Shown: positions 25,186 to 33,945, counted from the first letter of the stretch. The stretch is DNA of 47,214 nt from Myxococcales bacterium (GCA_009692555.1 SHYY01000021.1:1-47214); one strand, 5' to 3'. Numbers and translations: made by a program. The notes: a model not told the origin generated them from the sequence alone.

Positions 25186-26711
25186 GGGCGCCTCCAGGCC
25201 CGCCCGTCGCGCGCCAGCAGCGCGTCCGCCGCCTCCGGCCCCCAGCTGCCGAACGGGTACTCCGCCACCTCCGCGTTCGACTCCGTCCACCCCTCGAAGA
25301 TCCGATCGATCCACCGCCACGACGCCTCCGCCTCGTCGCCGCGCGTGTAGAGCGTCGAATCGCCGAGCATGCAGTCGAGGATCAGCCGCTCGTACGCCTC
25401 GGGCGGCTCGGCGCCAAAGGACGATCCATAGCGGAACTCCATCGCCACCGGCAGCACCTCCATCGACTGCCCCGGCACCTTCGACGCGAACTTCAGCGAG
25501 ATCCCCTCGTCGGGCTGGATCCGGATCGAGAGCACGTTCGGCTCGACCACGGTGCGCCCGGTCGCTCCGAAAAAAAGCGGCGGCGGCGCCTTGAACTGGA
25601 TCGCGATCTCCGTCACCCGCTTCGGCAGCGCCTTCCCCGCCCGCAGGTAGAACGGCACCCCCGACCAGCGCCAGTTGTCGATGTGCAGCTTCATCGCCAC
25701 GTAGGTCTCGGTGCGCGATCCCGCCGCCACCCCCTTCTCGTCGCGGTAGCCGATCTTCCGCTGCCCGAGCGCCGAGCCCGGCGTGTACTGCCCGCGCACC
25801 ACATGGGTCGCCACGTCCTCGCGCCGGTAGGGCCGGAGCGCGCGCAAGATCTTGGTCTTCTCGTCGCGCACCGCGTTCGCCTCGAAGGCGTTGGGCGGCT
25901 CCATCGCCATCAGCGTCAGGAACTGGAACATGTGGTTCTGCACCATGTCCCGGACGATCCCTGCCTCCTCGAAGTAGCCCCCGCGCCCCTCCACGCCGAT
26001 CGCCTCGGCGACGGTGAGCTGCACATGATCGATGTACTTCGAGTTCCACAACGGCTCGAACAGCGCGTTGGCGAAGCGCAGCACGAAGATGTTCTGGACC
26101 GTCTCCTTACCGAGGTAATGATCGATCCGGTAGGTCTGATCCTCGCGCAGCACCGCGGCGGCGGTCCGGTTGAGCGCCCGCGCGCTCTCGAGATCGCGCC
26201 CGAACGGCTTCTCGATGATCACCCGCGTGAAGGGGCGCGTCCCGTCGCTGATCATCCCCGCCTCCCCCAGCTTCTGGAGGATCAAGGGATAGTACGAGGG
26301 CGGCGTGGAGAGGTAGAAGACGCGATTGCCGATCGTGCCACGCGCGCGGTCGAGCATCGCCAGGTGCTCCTTCAACCGCAGGTACGCCGCGAGGTCATCG
26401 AACGCACCGTCGATGTAGGAGATCCCGTCGGCGAAGCTCGACCACACCGCCTCGTCCACCGGCCGCCGGCGCGCGAACTGATCGCACCCGGCGCGCATCT
26501 CCGCGGTGAAGGCGGGCAGCGCCCGCCGCGCGAAGCCCACCACCGAGAAGGCGTGGGGCAGCAGCCGATCGCGATAGAGCGAGTACAGCGCCGGCAGGAG
26601 CTTGCGCTTGGTCAAGTCGCCCGACGCGCCGAAGATGACCATCGAGCACGGCTCGGGCACCCGCTGCTCGACCAGCCCCTCGCGAAGCGGATTCGGGACC
26701 ACCGTCTGCAT
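25182..26711 (-). CDS. zwf: Glucose-6-phosphate 1-dehydrogenase
   Basis: The 509-residue enzyme catalyses the first step of the oxidative pentose phosphate pathway, making NADPH. It has the NADP-binding FGASGDLTKRKL near residue 30, IIEKPFGRDL, and the active-site RIDHYLGKETVQN with the catalytic His near 195. DWR-type substrate contacts appear in FYLRAGKALPKR. The ATG at 26711 has a GGAGG 6 bp upstream. It lies 26 bp after the alpha/beta hydrolase and overlaps opcA by 4 bp; all are on the minus strand. Full length and no odd residues seen. Confidence 0.97.
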   Translation of the reverse strand: MQTVVPNPLREGLVEQRVPEPCSMVIFGASGDLTKRKLLPALYSLYRDRLLPHAFSVVGFARRALPAFTAEMRAGCDQFARRRPVDEAVWSSFADGISYIDGAFDDLAAYLRLKEHLAMLDRARGTIGNRVFYLSTPPSYYPLILQKLGEAGMISDGTRPFTRVIIEKPFGRDLESARALNRTAAAVLREDQTYRIDHYLGKETVQNIFVLRFANALFEPLWNSKYIDHVQLTVAEAIGVEGRGGYFEEAGIVRDMVQNHMFQFLTLMAMEPPNAFEANAVRDEKTKILRALRPYRREDVATHVVRGQYTPGSALGQRKIGYRDEKGVAAGSRTETYVAMKLHIDNWRWSGVPFYLRAGKALPKRVTEIAIQFKAPPPLFFGATGRTVVEPNVLSIRIQPDEGISLKFASKVPGQSMEVLPVAMEFRYGSSFGAEPPEAYERLILDCMLGDSTLYTRGDEAEASWRWIDRIFEGWTESNAEVAEYPFGSWGPEAADALLARDGRAWRRP

Positions 26712-26737
26712 CGACTCCCTCCTGGATGCGGGCGAGT

Positions 26738-27811
26738 CTAACGCAGGATCGCGAGATCCCGCAGCCTTCCGACCAGCGCGCGGAAGGGACGCTGCCGCCC
26801 GAGGAGAACATGCCCGCCGGCACAGGTCAGGCGCCGCGCGTGGAAGTGATCGGTCAGCCACGTCGCGTGCTCCCGCGGTGTGATGCGATCCCCTTCCGCG
26901 TCGATCACCAGCACCCGCTCCCCGTCGAGCAGCGGCCGCCTCGCCAGCGGCGTCACGACCTCCAGCGCCGCCTTCATCCGATCCAGCGTGATCCCCTCCG
27001 CCTCCGCCTCCGCCCGCTCGGGCCGCCCCTCGCCGTGCCACCAGAACAGATCGCCGAACGAGGCCACCGGGATCATCAGCCCCGCGAAGTCGAGCGGCTC
27101 GAGCGTCGCCAGCAGCGCCGTGGCGTTGGCACCGAGGCTCATCCCGCACGCGCTCACCGATGGCGCACCGCGCGCCCGCAGCCACGCGATGAAGGCCGCG
27201 AGATCGTGCATCGCGTGGCCGAAGCCCTCGTTGGTGCGCGCGACGTTGGGCGAGGGCCACGCCGGCGAGCCCGCGCGCGACGCCCGCAGCGCGTGAAAGG
27301 GCAGGGTGAACAGCGCCACATCGAGCCCGAGGCGATAGAGCGACCGCGCGACGAACGATCGCTCCTCGATGAAGTAGTGCCCGCCGGTGTAGCCGTGCAG
27401 GCAGATCAGCGCCGGCTGCGGCGTAGCATGGCGCAACATCCGGACCTGCCCGGTGCGGTTCCCCTGGTGCGCGCGCCAGTCCTCGCGCATGCGCTCCCAC
27501 CGTGTCTGGTACGACGACTCGAAGCTGATATCGACGACCTCACCGTCGTCGAGCGTCCGCACGCGCCGCTCGCGCATCGTCGCCCGCGGCGGAGGGAGAA
27601 AGAACTGCGCCCCCGAGAGCATGGCCGGCTGCCGATAGAACGCCGTCGCCTCGTCGAGCAGGCGCGAGCGATCCACCCGCGCTCGCCCGTCGGCCCGCTC
27701 GCGCGGCACGTGGCTCCCGAACCGCCCGCGCGCCGCCGCCAGCACCGCCCCGTCGACGACCCCCGCGACCGAGCTGGTGATCCGTGAGAGGAGGCCCACC
27801 GCGCCGCTCAC
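26738..27811 (-). CDS. Alpha/beta hydrolase (DUF2048/ABHD18-like)
   Basis: The 357-residue protein starts at a GTG that overlaps the stop of the small TPR-like gene (GTGA). The hydrolase core begins near residue 134 (ALICLHGYTGG), with the nucleophile in GMSLGANA (Ser225), an acid in VIDAEGDRITP and a base in GGHVLLGR. The N-terminal roughly 90 residues carry no signal peptide, and YRQPAMLSGAQFFLPPPR resembles ABHD18-like proteins. It is probably an esterase or lipase of unknown substrate. It sits in the operon 28341-24106 with zwf and opcA; a metabolic link is not evident. Confidence 0.75.
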   Translation of the reverse strand: MSGAVGLLSRITSSVAGVVDGAVLAAARGRFGSHVPRERADGRARVDRSRLLDEATAFYRQPAMLSGAQFFLPPPRATMRERRVRTLDDGEVVDISFESSYQTRWERMREDWRAHQGNRTGQVRMLRHATPQPALICLHGYTGGHYFIEERSFVARSLYRLGLDVALFTLPFHALRASRAGSPAWPSPNVARTNEGFGHAMHDLAAFIAWLRARGAPSVSACGMSLGANATALLATLEPLDFAGLMIPVASFGDLFWWHGEGRPERAEAEAEGITLDRMKAALEVVTPLARRPLLDGERVLVIDAEGDRITPREHATWLTDHFHARRLTCAGGHVLLGRQRPFRALVGRLRDLAILR

Positions 27812-28341
27812 TTCGAAGGAACGTTGACCTGCAGGTTGTAGCGGGTCGGATGAAGCGCCTTGTAGACCGCCTCCTGCGCCGCCACCGGGTTCTTCGCGGC
27901 GTCGATCTTCCCATCGACCAGCGACTGCATCGCATCGCGCAGGAGCGCGCTCTTGGCGAGCGCCCCCTCGGGGCACTTCGCGTCCGGCTTCGCGCACACC
28001 GCTTCCAGGCGCTTCGTCTCCTCCACCGCCGCGGCCGGCTCGAGCCGCTCGGCGTGCGCGGTCGCGAGCAGGAGATGGACGCGGTGATCCCCCCGCGGGG
28101 AGAAGCGCGCCAGCGACGCCAGCGCCCAGTCGGGCCGCTGGAACGCGAGGTACTGCTGCGACAGAACGAGCGCCGGCTCCACGTCGTCGGGGCTGCGGTA
28201 CAGATCGTCCTGCAACCCGGCAATCCGGTCGAGCTCCATCGGCTCACCGTCGAGCGCGGGCCGCGCGGTCACGCTCGCCTTCGGCAGCAGCACCACCACC
28301 GCCACGGCGCACAGCGCGAGAAGATCGAGGATGCGAGGCAT
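27808..28341 (-). CDS. Small membrane-anchored TPR-like protein
   Basis: The 177-residue protein has a short hydrophobic N-terminal segment (ILDLLALCAVAVVVLLP) that could be a signal or membrane anchor. Helical repeats follow (DVEPALVLSQQYLAFQRPDW then WALASLARFSPRGDHRVHLL), consistent with TPR-like pairs, and a helical tail with two Cys (AVCAKPDAKC). The ATG at 28341 is chosen; the GTG at 28356 would add five residues. Its stop overlaps the alpha/beta hydrolase start by 4 bp. No function is assigned. It is divergent from the exbB operon, with 295 bp between the start codons. Confidence 0.75.
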   Translation of the reverse strand: MPRILDLLALCAVAVVVLLPKASVTARPALDGEPMELDRIAGLQDDLYRSPDDVEPALVLSQQYLAFQRPDWALASLARFSPRGDHRVHLLLATAHAERLEPAAAVEETKRLEAVCAKPDAKCPEGALAKSALLRDAMQSLVDGKIDAAKNPVAAQEAVYKALHPTRYNLQVNVPSK

Positions 28342-28356
28342 AGGTGGGCGCGTCAC

Positions 28357-28636
28357 TCCGGCACGGACAGCCAGGCTGGGCGCGAGTTCCCGAAGAGTAT
28401 TTCCGGCCGCTCCGCCAAGTCAAGCGATCGGCCTCTGCTCGCAGCCGTAGCGAAACGCCCCGATCCCGTGGCCGCGCGCTACGGAGCCCTCCCCCTCCCG
28501 TTCGCGGATCTCCGCGCCGCGCATCGTTCGACCGCTTGGCACCTTGCGTGCTTGACAGCCCTTTCGCCGTGGGCGACCATCGCCCGCTCGTCGCCAACGC
28601 CCCACGAAGGGGCCCACCCTTGAGAGGAGCCCGGGA
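28357..28636. other. Divergent intergenic region with exbB promoter
   Basis: This 280-bp gap holds the sigma-54 promoter candidate (28537-28552) and a weaker TTGACA-17-GACCAT at 28552-28580. I see no other gene or RNA in it. The ribosome binding site of exbB (GAGGAG at 28623-28628) lies at its end. Confidence 0.6.
28537..28552 (+). promoter_or_regulatory. Sigma-54 promoter candidate for exbB-exbD-exbD
   Basis: TGGCACCTTGCGTGCT has GG and GC exactly 12 bp apart, with a near-perfect -24 box and GTGCT at -12 (consensus TTGCW). Transcription would start near 28563, giving a leader of about 74 nt. An enhancer-binding protein of the right class is encoded at 40291-42057, but its target is unknown. 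Confidence 0.55.
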
Positions 28637-29293
28637 ATGTCCGCACTCAAACTGATCGCCGATGCATTTCACGAAGGTGGCTGGCCGATGTGGCCGATCC
28701 TCGCTCTCATGATGATCTCATGGGGCCTCGCGATCGAGCGCATCATCTATCTGAAGAAAGCCGGCATCGACAAGGAGAAGCTGCTCGCCCTCCTCAAGAG
28801 CCAGATCATGGCCGGCAACGTCCAGGGCGCGGTCAAGGTCTGCTCCGGCAACCCCACCCCGATGACCCGCATCATCCAGGCCGGCCTCACCAAGTTCAAC
28901 CGCTCCGACGCCGAGGTCCAGGCGGCGATGGACGAGGCCGCCCTCCGCGAGCTGCCGCGCATCGAGAAGCGCACCGGCTACCTCGCCATGCTCGGTAACG
29001 TCGCCACCCTGATCGGCCTCCTCGGCACCATCCTCGGCCTGATCCACTCCTTCGCCGGCGTCGCAGGCGTCGATCCGTCGATGAAGGCGACCCTGCTCGC
29101 CAAGGGCATCTCCGAGGCCATGAACTGCACCGCGTTCGGCCTCATCACCGCCATCCCGGCGCTGCTCCTGTTCGCGGTCTTGAACGGCTGGACCCAGGGC
29201 GTCCTCGACGACATCAACGAAGTCTCGGTCCAGGTGGTCAACCTCGTCATCGCGCACCGCTCGGCGATGAAGGGCGGCCAGGTGGCGGCCTAA
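28637..29293 (+). CDS. MotA/TolQ/ExbB proton-channel protein
   Basis: The 218-residue protein has the three-helix ExbB/TolQ layout: an N-terminal helix (WPMWPILALMMISWGLAIER), then the cytoplasmic loop (AAMDEAALRELPRIEKRTGYLAMLGNVATLIGLLGTILGLI), and a third helix (AFGLITAIPALLLFAVLN) with the conserved Thr/Pro. It forms the inner-membrane proton channel with ExbD-type partners. A GAGGAG lies 8 bp upstream of the ATG. Two ExbD genes follow after 3 bp and 1 bp. One ExbB with two ExbDs is the make-up of the AglRQS gliding motor of myxobacteria; whether this is a motor or a TonB-type energiser cannot be decided. Confidence 0.92.
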   Translation: MSALKLIADAFHEGGWPMWPILALMMISWGLAIERIIYLKKAGIDKEKLLALLKSQIMAGNVQGAVKVCSGNPTPMTRIIQAGLTKFNRSDAEVQAAMDEAALRELPRIEKRTGYLAMLGNVATLIGLLGTILGLIHSFAGVAGVDPSMKATLLAKGISEAMNCTAFGLITAIPALLLFAVLNGWTQGVLDDINEVSVQVVNLVIAHRSAMKGGQVAA

Positions 29294-29296
29294 ACC

Positions 29297-29776
29297 ATGG
29301 GCGGCGCAGCACCTACACCAGGTGGCAAGGGCGGCAAGAAGCCCGTCGACGCGGCGATCAACCTGGTCCCGTTCATCGACCTCCTCTCCTGCTGCCTCTC
29401 GTTCCTCCTGATCACCGCCGTGTGGACGCAGCTCGCCCGCATGGATGTGCAGCAGAAGGGGCAGGGGGCGGCGGGCGCCGAGAGCGAGAACAAGGATCCG
29501 CAGGTCCAGCTCACGCTCTACATCGACAAGGACGGCTACACCTTCGCCAAGTCCACCGGCGAGTCGACGCCGATCCCGATGAAGGGCGAGGACTACGACT
29601 ACGCGAAGCTCGGGGAGATCCTCACCAAGGCGAAGACCGACCACCCCGACAAAACCGACATCGCCGTGAAATCCGACGATTCGGTGATCTACTCGCGGAT
29701 CATCCACACGATGGATGTCGCCGTCGGGGCCCAGTTCAAGGACATCGGGCTCCAGGACAAGGGCCAGGGGAACTGA
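29297..29776 (+). CDS. ExbD/TolR-family protein (first)
   Basis: The 159-residue protein has one N-terminal membrane helix (NLVPFIDLLSCCLSFLLITA) with the Asp (in FIDLL) that carries the proton in ExbD/TolR proteins, and a periplasmic tail rich in beta structure (QVQLTLYIDKDGYTFAKS, DIAVKSDDSVIYSRIIHTMD). It starts 3 bp after exbB and ends 1 bp before the second ExbD. The WTQLARM stretch after the helix is typical of the myxobacterial type rather than E. coli ExbD. Confidence 0.9.
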   Translation: MGGAAPTPGGKGGKKPVDAAINLVPFIDLLSCCLSFLLITAVWTQLARMDVQQKGQGAAGAESENKDPQVQLTLYIDKDGYTFAKSTGESTPIPMKGEDYDYAKLGEILTKAKTDHPDKTDIAVKSDDSVIYSRIIHTMDVAVGAQFKDIGLQDKGQGN

Positions 29777-29777
29777 C

Positions 29778-30347
29778 ATGGCGGCACCCAAGGGCAAGGT
29801 AGTATCGCTGATCCACAAGCCGGGCGCCGAGCTCGGCAAGGGCATCCCGCTCAAGTTCGTGGCCAAGCACGGCGGCCACGGGCGCAACGTCTACGCCGAG
29901 CTGAACCTGACCTCGATGGTCGACATGCTGACCATCCTCGTCGTGTTCCTCCTCCAGACCTTCTCCGCCTCGGGCGAGCTCCTGGTGGTCTCGAAGAACA
30001 TCGTCCTCCCCGAGGCGACGCACTTCTCCGACCTCGAGCGCGCGCCGGTGGTCGGCGTCTCGAAGGACTCGGTCACGCTCGACGGCCGCCCGGTCGCCGA
30101 CGCGGCGGAGCTGAACAAGGAGAACACGGTGGACTGGAAGATCACCGATCTCCACGACCAGCTGGTCACCTTGAAGAACAACTTCAAGCTGCTCCACCCG
30201 TCGGAGAACTTCAACGGGACGGTGATCGTCCAGGCCCACAAGGACATCGACTTCAAGGTGATCAAGAAGGTGATGTACTCCTGCGCCGTGGCCGGCTACA
30301 ACAACGTGAACTTCGCGGTCAACCAGAAGAGCAAGAGCGGCGGCTAG
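29778..30347 (+). CDS. ExbD/TolR-family protein (second)
   Basis: The 189-residue protein has one membrane helix (TSMVDMLTILVVFLLQTFSA) with the conserved Asp in MVDML. The N-terminal 40 residues (KFVAKHGGHGRN) form a basic cytoplasmic extension. The periplasmic part ends in DFKVIKKVMYSCAVAGYNNVNFA, the typical ExbD finish (residues change between sites in a helix-sheet fold). The ATG at 29778 is chosen; the open frame upstream overlaps the first exbD. With the first ExbD it likely forms a hetero-pair in the same channel. The operon ends at the terminator at 30381-30419. Confidence 0.9.
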   Translation: MAAPKGKVVSLIHKPGAELGKGIPLKFVAKHGGHGRNVYAELNLTSMVDMLTILVVFLLQTFSASGELLVVSKNIVLPEATHFSDLERAPVVGVSKDSVTLDGRPVADAAELNKENTVDWKITDLHDQLVTLKNNFKLLHPSENFNGTVIVQAHKDIDFKVIKKVMYSCAVAGYNNVNFAVNQKSKSGG

Positions 30348-30380
30348 TCGCGTCGCAGGCAACGTTTTTTTCGTCCAACC

Positions 30381-30419
30381 GAAGCGCGGGATCGAAAGAT
30401 CCCGCGCTTCGCCTTTTTT
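30381..30419 (+). terminator. Rho-independent terminator after exbD2
   Basis: A perfect 13-bp stem GAAGCGCGGGATC / GATCCCGCGCTTC (30381-30393 and 30398-30410) with a GAAA tetraloop is followed by a run of T (30414-30419). Confidence 0.95.
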
Positions 30420-30462
30420 AGTTATAGTGCGCCGCGATTCCTCAGGAGCGGGAGAAACGACA

Positions 30463-32019
30463 ATGCGTAAGGTCTTGGCGGTCGCGGCTACGGCCGTTTT
30501 CTGCATGGGGTGTTTCAGTGATCCGGCGGACCCGAAGACGTGGATCAAGAAGCTCGATGATCCGCGCGAGTCGAAGGAGGCGGTCCGGCAGCTGGTCAAG
30601 CTGAAGGACCCGAAGGCGGTCGAGCCGCTGATCACCCTCTACAAGCGCTCGCGCGACGTCGAGCATCTGAAGGCGATCGCGTCCTTCAAGGATCCGTCGA
30701 CGGTGCCCGTCCTGATCGACTCGCTCGACTACTCGGAGGACTCCTTCGACAACGCGTCGGTGGCGGCCACCGCGCTCGGCGATATCGGCGACAAGTCGGC
30801 GGTCGAGCCGCTGATGAAAGCGCTGGTCAAGCCGCTGCCGGTGAAGACCCGCGCCAACGTGGTCAAGCTCGAGTCGATGAAGGCGCTGAACAAGCTGAAG
30901 GACCCCAAGGCGGTCGAGGCGCTGATCACCGTGCTCTCGACGTCGTCGGAGCAGCAGGACTTCTTCCTCAACCAGAAGGCGGCGATCTACCTCGGCACCT
31001 TCGCCGATGCGCGGGCGGTGCCGGCGCTGGTGCGCGGCCTGTTCATGAGCGGGTCGGGCGCGACCGCGGGCGCCAACATCTTCCAGCAGAGCCGCACGTC
31101 GCTGATCGCGATCGGTGAGCCGGCGGTCGACAAGCTGGTCGAGACGATGCAGCGCAAGAACGAGATCGTCGAGGCCGATGCGAAGAAGAACGACTTCTTC
31201 CCCGGCATCGTCACCCAGAAGGCCACCATGCTGCTCGGCGACATCCGCTCTCCGAAGGCGGTGCCGGCGATGATCGAGGAGCTCGGGAAGGTTGACGAGG
31301 GCCTCAAGGCCGGTCCGGGCAAGGGCGTCTCCGGGCACCAGTCGCTGATCGTGTCGCTCGGGCAGATCGGCAGCGCCGACGTGGTCAAGCCGCTCCTCGG
31401 GATCCTGAGCGATCCCAAGCGTGCGACCAAGCACAAGTCCGCCGCCGCCGAGGCGCTGAACCTCGCCGGAGACGTCTCGGCCCTGCCCGCGCTGCTCAAG
31501 GTGGCGCAGGTCAAGTTCATCAACGAGGCCACCAAGGTGATCGACCCCGAGGCCGGCGCGGTGGTCGCCGCCGCCGCCACCGCCTACTCGCGCCTCGCCG
31601 GCGAGGAGGGAGCCAGCGCCGCCTTCCCGAAGCTCCCCGCCGACCTCGATGAATCCGATGTGGGCGTGGTCTTCAAGAACGCCGCGATCCGCCTCGCGCT
31701 CGCCAAGGAGTGCAAGCAGGACGTCGCCTGCTACGGCAAGTACCTCACCGACAAGGACGGGATCAAGGCCGAGAAGGCCTCCGTGATGCTCTCGCGCCTC
31801 GGCAAGCCCGGCCTGGTCGAGCTGGCCAAGGCGGTCAGCGCGCAGGACCTCTCGGTGCGGCTCACCGTGCTCGCCGGCATGGGCCGCTTCGGCGACAAGT
31901 CGTGCACCGAGTGCCTCGACGCGCTCGCCAAGCAGATCGCCAAGGACGAAGGCAAGACCGGCGACACCAAGCACATCTGTGACGAGATGAAGGCCGTCCG
32001 CGCCCAGCTCTCGCACTAG
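30463..32019 (+). CDS. HEAT-repeat lipoprotein
   Basis: The 518-residue protein has a lipobox (AVFCMGC) and many HEAT-like helical repeats of about 35-45 residues (DPKAVEPLITLYKRSRDVEH, DKSAVEPLMKALVKPLPVK, DPKAVEALITVLSTSS and others) ending in a Cys-containing tail (SCTECLDALAKQI). A GGAG Shine-Dalgarno precedes the ATG at 30463. HEAT solenoids bind proteins; this one would be a periplasmic or outer-membrane scaffold. It follows the exb terminator, so it has its own promoter, but lies next to the operon and might belong to the same machine. It converges on the acyltransferase, 8 bp apart. Confidence 0.85.
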   Translation: MRKVLAVAATAVFCMGCFSDPADPKTWIKKLDDPRESKEAVRQLVKLKDPKAVEPLITLYKRSRDVEHLKAIASFKDPSTVPVLIDSLDYSEDSFDNASVAATALGDIGDKSAVEPLMKALVKPLPVKTRANVVKLESMKALNKLKDPKAVEALITVLSTSSEQQDFFLNQKAAIYLGTFADARAVPALVRGLFMSGSGATAGANIFQQSRTSLIAIGEPAVDKLVETMQRKNEIVEADAKKNDFFPGIVTQKATMLLGDIRSPKAVPAMIEELGKVDEGLKAGPGKGVSGHQSLIVSLGQIGSADVVKPLLGILSDPKRATKHKSAAAEALNLAGDVSALPALLKVAQVKFINEATKVIDPEAGAVVAAAATAYSRLAGEEGASAAFPKLPADLDESDVGVVFKNAAIRLALAKECKQDVACYGKYLTDKDGIKAEKASVMLSRLGKPGLVELAKAVSAQDLSVRLTVLAGMGRFGDKSCTECLDALAKQIAKDEGKTGDTKHICDEMKAVRAQLSH

Positions 32020-32027
32020 CTTCCCCC

Positions 32028-32909
32028 TCAGCCGAGTACCGGAAACCTCCGCTCGGCGTAGAGGCGCGTGAGCCCGGCTTGCATCGTCCTCCGCACCAGC
32101 TCGTAGCCCGCCTGGATCACCGCCGCATCCTCAGCGTCGTCCGGATCGATCCGCCTTCCCAGGAGCGCACCGATCTCCTCCGCGAGGCGGATCGGCGGTA
32201 GCACTTCGATGGTGATCTTCGACGGCAGCGGCAGATGCGGGAGGAAGGGTCCGAGCCAGATCCCGAAGGGCAGGCCGGCGATGATCGGCCACGCGTCGGC
32301 CTGGAAGTACTTGTCCGCCCGCAGCAGCCGCGCCAGCTTCTCGCCTCGCCAGAGGATGAACATCGTCTCGTGCCCACCGACGGAGACCACCGGCGTGATC
32401 GTCATCCGGTTCTTCAGCGCGCGGACGATGAAGCCCTTGCGCCCCCCGAGATCGATCACCTTGCGGTTGAAGTAGGTACGGAACGACTCGCGCGCCGCGC
32501 CCGGGTAGATGAGGCCACTCTCGCCCGCCTCGGCCATCGCCTCGAAGTTCTCCGGTACCGCCGACACGCAGCCGCAGTCATGGAGCAGGTCCCGCAGGCC
32601 GCGCCCCATCTGGAACGGCAGGGCATGCATCATCACGCGCAGCGAACGCGCGAAGCCGAAGTGGCGGTACCAGGCGTGCCCGAGGCACACCGCGTCGACC
32701 GGGAGGTTGCCGCCGTCGTGGTTGCCGACCAGCAGCGTCGCAGAGTCGGGGACGCGGTCGAGGTGGCGCACCTCCGAGCGGAACCAGTAGTCGCAGATCG
32801 GCGTGATGAAGCGGTGGACCTGCTCGATCCGCTCGGGCTTCGGCACCGGTAGCCGTCCCGCGGCCCCCGCGTGGCGCTGCCGCTCCCCTCCCCCTGCGAT
32901 CGGGATCAT
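32028..32909 (-). CDS. Phospholipid/glycerol acyltransferase-like protein
   Basis: The 293-residue protein has the acyltransferase core: GNHDGG (His64), followed by a VDAVCLGH with Asp72, so the HX4D of PlsC-like enzymes is replaced by H-x7-D, as in the NHxGG subfamily; GLIYPGAARESFR is the substrate-binding block. The C-terminal part holds hydrophobic helices (WPIIAGLPFGIWLGPFLPHL). It probably transfers fatty acyl groups onto a lipid or other acceptor at the membrane. The ATG at 32909 overlaps the hydrolase stop (ATGA), so the two are made together. The acceptor is unknown. Confidence 0.8.
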   Translation of the reverse strand: MIPIAGGGERQRHAGAAGRLPVPKPERIEQVHRFITPICDYWFRSEVRHLDRVPDSATLLVGNHDGGNLPVDAVCLGHAWYRHFGFARSLRVMMHALPFQMGRGLRDLLHDCGCVSAVPENFEAMAEAGESGLIYPGAARESFRTYFNRKVIDLGGRKGFIVRALKNRMTITPVVSVGGHETMFILWRGEKLARLLRADKYFQADAWPIIAGLPFGIWLGPFLPHLPLPSKITIEVLPPIRLAEEIGALLGRRIDPDDAEDAAVIQAGYELVRRTMQAGLTRLYAERRFPVLG

Positions 32910-33853
32910 GCCGAGGCGGCGGTCCCGGTCCTGGCCAGCTGCCACTCGTTGCCCACCGCGAGGAAATCGAGGATCGCCACGTGGGTCTCCTCCGGTCGCT
33001 CGATGATCGGCATGTGCCCGCAGCCCTTGATCACCACCAGCTTTCCCTCGCGCAGCCGCTTCGCCCAGGCCGGCACCTCCGCGAAGGCGACCAGACGATC
33101 GCGATCGCCCCAGATCACCAGCGTCGGCTGGAGGATCCGCTCCACATCATCGAGGTAGTGAGTCCCCGCCAGATCGGGGAGCAGCGAGCAGGCCGTCTCG
33201 GCGAACTCGTCGAGCGTCGGGTGTGGCGGCCGCCCTTCCGCCTGCGCGATGAAGCGCTTCGCGTGGTCGTTCTCCTCGTGAAAACAGCTGTGCAGGAGGC
33301 GCAGAGCCATCCGCTCCATCACCCGCGACACCAGCTTCGGCTTCAGGATCCTCGCCCCCGCGCCGAGCATCCAGCGCGGATACCGATGGAAGCCCGCGGA
33401 GTCGATCAGCACCAGCCCGGCCACCCGTCGCTCGTGCCGCAACGCCGCCTCGGTGACCACCATCCCGCCCATCGAGTGTCCCGCGTAGACCGCCGACTCG
33501 ATGTGCAGGTGATCGAGCAGTCGCACCGTCGCGTCGGCGAACAGCCGGATCGAGTAGCGCCTCCCCGCCTCGAGGCGCAGCCGGTAGGAATCGCCGCACC
33601 CCGGCAGATCGATGCCGATCACGCGATGGGTGCGCGCCAGCCGCGTCGCCAGGTTCTCCCAGTGGGTGAAGTTCCCGCCCAGCCCGTGGATGAACAGGAG
33701 CGGCTCGCCGCCTCCGGGCACCGCGCCGGTATCGAAGTAGGCGATCGGCTCGACGCCGTCGGTGTAGCGGAGCGGGAACGGAAACGTCTCCGAGTAGCCC
33801 GGACGAAGCGATCGCGAGGTCGGATGGAAGGAAAGCACGCTGCAGCCTAGCAC
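32906..33853 (-). CDS. Alpha/beta hydrolase (lipase/esterase type)
   Basis: The 315-residue protein is a canonical alpha/beta hydrolase: oxyanion HGLGG at residue 56-60, nucleophile in YAGHSMGG (Ser127), acid in VIWGDRDRL (about 253) and base in GCGHMP (about 281). A lid-like helical region lies between (MLGAGARILKPKLVSRVMER). The start is a GTG at 33853, with weak context. The stop overlaps the acyltransferase ATG by 4 bp, so hydrolysis and acylation of a lipid in one pathway is plausible. It is divergent from glycyl-tRNA synthetase. Confidence 0.85.
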   Translation of the reverse strand: MLGCSVLSFHPTSRSLRPGYSETFPFPLRYTDGVEPIAYFDTGAVPGGGEPLLFIHGLGGNFTHWENLATRLARTHRVIGIDLPGCGDSYRLRLEAGRRYSIRLFADATVRLLDHLHIESAVYAGHSMGGMVVTEAALRHERRVAGLVLIDSAGFHRYPRWMLGAGARILKPKLVSRVMERMALRLLHSCFHEENDHAKRFIAQAEGRPPHPTLDEFAETACSLLPDLAGTHYLDDVERILQPTLVIWGDRDRLVAFAEVPAWAKRLREGKLVVIKGCGHMPIIERPEETHVAILDFLAVGNEWQLARTGTAASA

Positions 33854-33887
33854 AGCAGCGACGGCGCGCGCGCTCTCGGAGGATCGT

Positions 33888-33915
33888 TTGATTCGCCCGG
33901 ATCCGCGTGTATCCT
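33888..33915 (+). promoter_or_regulatory. Sigma-70-like promoter of the glycyl-tRNA synthetase gene
   Basis: TTGATT (33888-33893) and TATCCT (33910-33915) are 16 bp apart. The start codon is at 33946, with GGAG 11 bp before it. Confidence 0.5.
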
Positions 33916-33945
33916 GGCCCGACCTCGCGTCAGGAGTACACGTCC

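Noticed and set aside
30400..30428. Promoter for the HEAT lipoprotein with TATAGT at 30423-30428
   Set aside because: The -10 is reasonable but the -35 position falls in the terminator stem and has no matching sequence.
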